This document shows, in pieces, positions 60,682-64,000 of a stretch of DNA of 64,000 nt; the first letter of the stretch is position 1, and every line of letters starts with the position of its first letter. The DNA lies in contig NZ_JJMW01000029.1 of the NCBI RefSeq assembly GCF_000714435.1, positions 33,363-97,362 on the forward strand, given 5' to 3'. The DNA is from Exiguobacterium alkaliphilum 12/1 (lineage in GTDB: Bacteria; Bacillota; Bacilli; Exiguobacteriales; Exiguobacteriaceae). The position numbers were made by a program, and so were the translations under genes. Below the pieces are notes generated by a model. It was not told the DNA's origin. It saw nothing but the letters and a program-made list of their open reading frames with translations, and did no database searches.

Positions 60682-61319
60682 CAAAATAACTGTTTGATGG
60701 AATACCAGAGCCATTCGAAAATCTGGTCAATTTGCTCGAGTTCACCAGTCACTTCACCGGCACTCGCCAAATACGCACGACCGTGGACGGCCGTCGCATT
60801 GCCTTCGACTTTGCCTTCGATGCGGAGATCGCCTCCTTGAACGGTGATGTCGCGTTCAATTGTAACACCTTCCGGTACGACGACTTCGTTGGCCGTGACC
60901 ACGATGCCTGGAACTTTTGTATACGTCATCGTCTCCGCCGAGCCGTTCCATAACCCGAGCGTCGCACTCGACATCAAACTGAAGAAGAGTACAGCGGCGA
61001 TGAGCCCGGGATGCTTGCGGAACCACGTCATCTGTCTCGAGTGCGTCCGTCGCACCTTCTTTGTTTGGATTGGTTCCGGAACAGCCGTCACGACGTGCGT
61101 CGGACGCGCTGTCGCGTCAGGTAAAGCTGCCATGACCCGTGCCGTGAAATCATCAGACAGTTTCGGGCGTGGCAAAGCTTTCAGTTCGGCATCGATTCGT
61201 TCGTATTGAAGGTAAGCCTCATATAAGGCGTCGTCCTCGAGTAATTGACGGAATTCGTCTGATTCTTCGGGCAGGATGCCATCTTCCAAATATTGTTGCA
61301 GTTTCTCTTCAGGAGTCAA
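60681..61319 (-). CDS. rsiW: RsiW-like anti-sigma factor without visible zinc ligands
   Basis: A 212-residue single-pass membrane protein: cytosolic region about 1-100, membrane helix HPGLIAAVLFFSLMSSATLG and an extracytoplasmic part with bactofilin-like repeats (IERDITVQGGDLRIEG, NATAVHGRAYLASAGEV). In B. subtilis RsiW the cytosolic domain has an HxxxCxxC zinc motif; here the place reads LLEDDALYEAYLQYERIDAE with neither His nor Cys. Position directly after sigW (ATGA overlap) supports the identity. Confidence 0.82.
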   Translation of the reverse strand: MTPEEKLQQYLEDGILPEESDEFRQLLEDDALYEAYLQYERIDAELKALPRPKLSDDFTARVMAALPDATARPTHVVTAVPEPIQTKKVRRTHSRQMTWFRKHPGLIAAVLFFSLMSSATLGLWNGSAETMTYTKVPGIVVTANEVVVPEGVTIERDITVQGGDLRIEGKVEGNATAVHGRAYLASAGEVTGELEQIDQIFEWLWYSIKQLF

Positions 61320-61891
61320 TTGAACCCCTCCCTGTTTTGAAAGATTGTTTTCAACATTTCTCTTCCCCGGAAAATCCTTGTTTTAACCGTTGCGACCGGC
61401 AGATCGATCATCACGCTAATCTCTTTTAAAGACAAATCATCCACGTACTTTAGAAGGAGCGGGATGCGATACTTGTCAGGGAGTTGCTTGATCGCGTCAT
61501 GCATCTCGCCTCGAATCTCGCGATGAACGACTTGCGCATCGGGTTGGGGCGCTTCATCAGCTAAGTGGTCTTGATACGTAAGACCCTCGGTACCCGCGAT
61601 TTCCGCATCCATTGAATACTCCGGCTTACGCTTGCGGAGTCGATCGATGGAAACGTTCGTCGCGATTCGGTACAACCATGTTTTGAACTTATATTGTGGG
61701 TCGTACGTCTCAATCCGTGTGTAGGCTCGAATGAACGTCTCTTGGGCAGCGTCCTCGGCTTCGCCACGGTCATATAATATCTTATAGGCGACAGCAAAGA
61801 CACCATCCTTGTACAGTTCTACCAATTCAGCAAACGAATCGTGATTCCCCGACCTCAATTCGTCGACCAAACGGGTGGTCAGCCGTTCCAT
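61316..61891 (-). CDS. sigW: ECF sigma factor SigW
   Basis: A 191-residue ECF sigma factor: region 2 with DAAQETFIRAYTRIETYDPQ and FKTWLYRIATNVSIDRLRKR, and region 4 with QLPDKYRIPLLLKYVDDLSL and LPVATVKTRIFRGREMLK. Neighbours rsiW and cdaA are as in Bacillus, where SigW answers envelope stress from antimicrobial peptides and alkaline shock. A SigW-type promoter lies upstream, so autoregulation is expected. ATG at 61891, ten bases after GAGAGGGAGAG. Confidence 0.95.
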   Translation of the reverse strand: MERLTTRLVDELRSGNHDSFAELVELYKDGVFAVAYKILYDRGEAEDAAQETFIRAYTRIETYDPQYKFKTWLYRIATNVSIDRLRKRKPEYSMDAEIAGTEGLTYQDHLADEAPQPDAQVVHREIRGEMHDAIKQLPDKYRIPLLLKYVDDLSLKEISVMIDLPVATVKTRIFRGREMLKTIFQNREGFN

Positions 61892-61931
61892 CAATCCACT
61901 CTCCCTCTCCGCAGCGATGCGGTCATCCCTC

Positions 61932-61960
61932 TATACGTTCCGTCCCTCGAATAAGTTTCA
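61932..61960 (-). promoter_or_regulatory. SigW autoregulatory promoter
   Basis: On the minus strand TGAAAC, 17 bases, CGTATA. This matches the ECF SigW consensus TGAAAC-N16/17-CGTA and lies 41 bases upstream of the sigW start. Confidence 0.85.
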
Positions 61961-61975
61961 ACTCCATCAAAAAAA

Positions 61976-62011
61976 GTTTCCAAACCCATTGTAACAAAAG
62001 GATTTGGAAAC
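61976..62011 (-). terminator. Intrinsic terminator of the arginase gene
   Basis: Stem GTTTCCAAA / TTTGGAAAC with seven A on the left (T-run on the minus strand). It isolates sigW from rocF transcription. Confidence 0.8.
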
Positions 62012-62031
62012 TGTAAGGGATGGAAACTAAT

Positions 62032-62925
62032 TCAACTTTCCAATAACAGGTTTTCTTTGGATTTCACAATCGTCTCGCAGAGCGCGAACGCCAACTGGGC
62101 CGTCTTGTCTTCGACATCAAGGGATGGGTTCAGTTCAACGAGTTCGATGGCAATCAACTCGTCTGCGGTCATCGCTTCAGCGACAATCGCTTTCCCTTCT
62201 GCAGCGGTCAATCCCCCATCGACCGGCGTCCCTGTCCCTGCGACGAGGCTCGCATCAAAGCTATCCATGTCAAAACTGACATAAAAACGACCGACGCGTT
62301 CACGTAAATAGGCAATCGCCTCTTGCATAATCACGTCCGCACCGCGCGTTCGAACTTCTTCGACCGTGATGACTTTAATCCCGAGTCGATTGATTTCACG
62401 AATCTCCCCTTCATCGATATCGCGAAGTCCAATATAGACCAGGTGCTCCGGCAGAAGCTTACGCTCTCTTCCTCCGACCTCCGTCAAACGGACATCCCCC
62501 ATCCCCATGGCGGCTGCAAGCGGCATGCCGTGAATGTTCCCCGAAGGTGACGTCTCACCTGTATTCAAATCCGCATGGGCATCCACCCAAATGACGCCAT
62601 ATGGACCAGTTTTAGCAAGACCTGCGAGCGTTCCGATGGCCATGCTATGGTCGCCTCCGACAATCAATGGGAAACGATTCGCCTGAACTTCCTCATGGAC
62701 GGCTTCCGCGAGCTCATTGACCGTGTATAACACGCCATCTACTCGTTTCAAGTGCTCTTCATTCTCACGGATTTCGGATTCAGGCAACACGCGGATTGTT
62801 CGCTTTGCCGTTCCCTCAGGCAATAACGCCTCTAATCCGAGTTCCCGTAGTTTACTCGGACCCTGATCGACTCCGTCTTTCCCCTGTCCATAACGGAGTG
62901 GTACTTCAATATATGACCATTGCAT
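62032..62925 (-). CDS. rocF: Arginase RocF
   Basis: Hydrolyses arginine to ornithine and urea. A 297-residue manganese enzyme: GGDHSMAIGTLAG (His ligand), WVDAHADLNTGETSPSGNIHG (two Asp and His ligands, substrate SGN motif) and SFDMDSFDASLVAGTGTP (Asp ligands). The SFD.D motif normally ends LDP; here it reads SFD, a mild change. Length and early QWSYIEVPLRYGQGKDGVDQ fit Bacillus arginases. ATG at 62925, seven bases after AAGGGGG. Confidence 0.93.
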   Translation of the reverse strand: MQWSYIEVPLRYGQGKDGVDQGPSKLRELGLEALLPEGTAKRTIRVLPESEIRENEEHLKRVDGVLYTVNELAEAVHEEVQANRFPLIVGGDHSMAIGTLAGLAKTGPYGVIWVDAHADLNTGETSPSGNIHGMPLAAAMGMGDVRLTEVGGRERKLLPEHLVYIGLRDIDEGEIREINRLGIKVITVEEVRTRGADVIMQEAIAYLRERVGRFYVSFDMDSFDASLVAGTGTPVDGGLTAAEGKAIVAEAMTADELIAIELVELNPSLDVEDKTAQLAFALCETIVKSKENLLLES

Positions 62926-63014
62926 AGCCATTCCCCCTTGACCGATTAATACCTTTATTGTAAACGCTATCAATCAAGTGGTTCAACTTCGCACGGTCGT
63001 GTATAAACATACAA

Positions 63015-63045
63015 AAAGGCAGCCTGAATGGTGGCAGGCTGCCTT
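63015..63045 (-). terminator. Terminator of the rrn/tRNA operon
   Basis: Stem AAAGGCAGCCTG / CAGGCTGCCTTT with five A at left, after the last tRNA gene on the minus strand. 62926-63014 shows no gene. Confidence 0.88.
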
Positions 63046-63124
63046 TCTCTGTACTCTCAAGTGAATGGTTCATGGTTTTAGGCAAAAAAAACTTAAGTCA
63101 TCAATAACTTAAGAAACAAACAAA

Positions 63125-63200
63125 TGGTGGAGCCTAGCGGGATCGAACCGCTGACCTCCTGCGTGCAAGGCAGGCGCTCTCCCAGCTGAGCTAAGGCCCC
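63125..63200 (-). tRNA. tRNA-Ala (TGC)
   Basis: Cloverleaf with acceptor GGGGCCT / AGGCTCC, anticodon loop CTTGCAC giving TGC, T-loop GGTTCGATCC; CCA encoded. Last of eight tRNA genes behind 5S rRNA. Confidence 0.97.
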
Positions 63201-63210
63201 GGGAATGATA

Positions 63211-63285
63211 TGGAGCGGAAGACGGGATTCGAACCCGCGACCCCGACCTTGGCAAGGTCGTATTCTACCACTGAACTACTTCCGC
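63211..63285 (-). tRNA. tRNA-Gly (GCC)
   Basis: Acceptor GCGGAAG / CTTCCGC, anticodon loop TTGCCAA giving GCC, T-loop GGTTCGAATCC; CCA encoded. Confidence 0.97.
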
Positions 63286-63291
63286 AAAAAA

Positions 63292-63364
63292 TGAGCCATG
63301 CAGGGCTCGAACCTGCGACCCTCTGATTAAAAGTCAGATGCTCTACCAACTGAGCTAATGGCTC
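63292..63364 (-). tRNA. tRNA-Lys (TTT)
   Basis: Acceptor GAGCCAT / ATGGCTC, anticodon loop CTTTTAA giving TTT, T-loop GGTTCGAGCC. CCA is not encoded and must be added. Confidence 0.97.
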
Positions 63365-63369
63365 AAACC

Positions 63370-63453
63370 TGGTGGGGGGGGGCGGATTCGAACCGCCGAA
63401 CCCGAGGGAGCGGATTTACAGTCCGCCGCGTTTAGCCACTTCGCTACCCCCCC
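63370..63453 (-). tRNA. tRNA-Tyr (GTA)
   Basis: Acceptor of seven G against seven C, anticodon loop CTGTAAA giving GTA, long class II variable arm, T-loop GGTTCGAATCC; CCA encoded. 84 nt. Confidence 0.96.
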
Positions 63454-63459
63454 AAGGAG

Positions 63460-63532
63460 TGCCGGCGAAAGGATTCGAACCCTCGACCCTCTGATTACAA
63501 GTCAGATGCTCTACCAACTGAGCTACACCGGC
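63460..63532 (-). tRNA. tRNA-Thr (TGT)
   Basis: Acceptor GCCGGTG / CGCCGGC, anticodon loop CTTGTAA giving TGT, T-loop GGTTCGAATCC. CCA is not encoded. Confidence 0.97.
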
Positions 63533-63559
63533 ATATATGGTTTGATTGATTATAAAAGA

Positions 63560-63635
63560 TGGTGGAGGATGACGGGATCGAACCGCCGACCCCCTGCTTG
63601 TAAGGCAGGTGCTCTCCCAGCTGAGCTAATCCTCC
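63560..63635 (-). tRNA. tRNA-Val (TAC)
   Basis: Acceptor GGAGGAT / ATCCTCC, anticodon loop CTTACAA giving TAC, T-loop GGTTCGATCC; CCA encoded. Confidence 0.97.
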
Positions 63636-63639
63636 ATAA

Positions 63640-63714
63640 TGGTGACCCGTACGGGATTCGAACCCGTGTTACCGCCGTGAAAGGGCGGTGTCTTAACCGC
63701 TTGACCAACGGGCC
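63640..63714 (-). tRNA. tRNA-Glu (TTC)
   Basis: Acceptor GGCCCGT / ACGGGTC, anticodon loop CTTTCAC giving TTC, T-loop GGTTCGAATCC; CCA encoded. Confidence 0.97.
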
Positions 63715-63719
63715 TAAAT

Positions 63720-63794
63720 TGGCTCCGCAAGTAGGATTTGAACCTACGACCTACCGGTTAACAGCCGGTTGCTCTACCACTGAGCTATTGCGGA
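63720..63794 (-). tRNA. tRNA-Asn (GTT)
   Basis: Acceptor TCCGCAA / TTGCGGA, anticodon loop CTGTTAA giving GTT, T-loop GGTTCAAATCC; CCA encoded. First tRNA after the 5S gene. Confidence 0.97.
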
Positions 63795-63801
63795 ACGATC
63801 T

Positions 63802-63920
<119 letters not shown>

Positions 63921-64000
63921 AAGAAAATATTAACATCGTCCATCGGACGTGTCAATCACCTTCAGGGTTTGTTCCCTGAAAACTGAAGTTCATCAATTGT

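Overview
The window looks like chromosomal DNA from a low-to-moderate-GC Gram-positive bacterium (Bacillota, Bacillales type). The evidence is strong AGGAGG-type ribosome binding sites, many GTG/TTG starts, a glmS ribozyme, two TPP riboswitches, the order sigW-rsiW-cdaA-cdaR-glmM-glmS known from Bacillus, MhqR-type and PadR/MarR regulators, an LtaS-type enzyme, and a large tRNA cluster behind a 5S rRNA gene. GC content is near 50 %. A genus such as Exiguobacterium would fit, but this is a guess from general gene content. No insertion sequence, prophage, CRISPR array or plasmid function was seen; the region reads as core plus small accessory genes.

Layout. 1-3183: thiamine operon tenA-thiM-thiD-thiE on the minus strand under a TPP riboswitch, followed by the start of an NAD-binding protein. 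3252-11016: a Gram-positive Pel exopolysaccharide operon (glycosidase-type lipoprotein, pelD, pelE, DUF2194 deacetylase, pelF, pelG). 11.1-22.5 kb: small accessory genes (K+ channel, ANT(6)-like and Qnr-like pair, Nudix, YjjG, acetyltransferases, esterase, PadR operon, aldehyde dehydrogenase, PhnA, Csp-like copper protein, kinase-like protein, aldo-keto reductase). 22.7-25.3 kb: two tandem paralogous lipoproteins of unknown function. 25.4-41.5 kb: pirin, many GNAT acetyltransferases, GrpB, a DksA-like protein, an M23 peptidase, Nudix, SDR, an MhqR-like quinone/aldehyde stress unit with two operators, and a chloramphenicol acetyltransferase-TPR fusion. 41.5-54.7 kb: TPP riboswitch with thiW, an LtaS-family protein, VOC proteins, a MarR-MMPL exporter operon, a DUF2975/XRE pair and YdhK. 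54.8-62.9 kb: glmS, glmM, cdaR, cdaA, rsiW, sigW and arginase. 63.1-63.9 kb: eight tRNA genes and 5S rRNA, all on the minus strand, so the 23S gene should lie just beyond the right edge.

How the genes work together. Thiamine supply is split between a salvage/synthesis operon and a separate transporter gene, each with its own TPP riboswitch. The Pel operon carries a c-di-GMP receptor-like PelD with an intact RxxD and a destroyed GGDEF, a glycosyltransferase, an exporter, a deacetylase and a lipid-anchored glycosidase, so synthesis, modification, export and trimming of one polymer are encoded together. The right-hand block ties cell-wall precursor synthesis (GlmS/GlmM) to c-di-AMP synthesis (CdaA/CdaR) and to the envelope-stress sigma factor SigW.

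At least three genes are broken (an S66 peptidase and two GNATs), which suggests ongoing gene loss. The central part of glmS is far richer in GC than its own 5' end and its neighbours. No clearly new multi-gene defence or biosynthetic system was found; the most unusual items are listed as findings.
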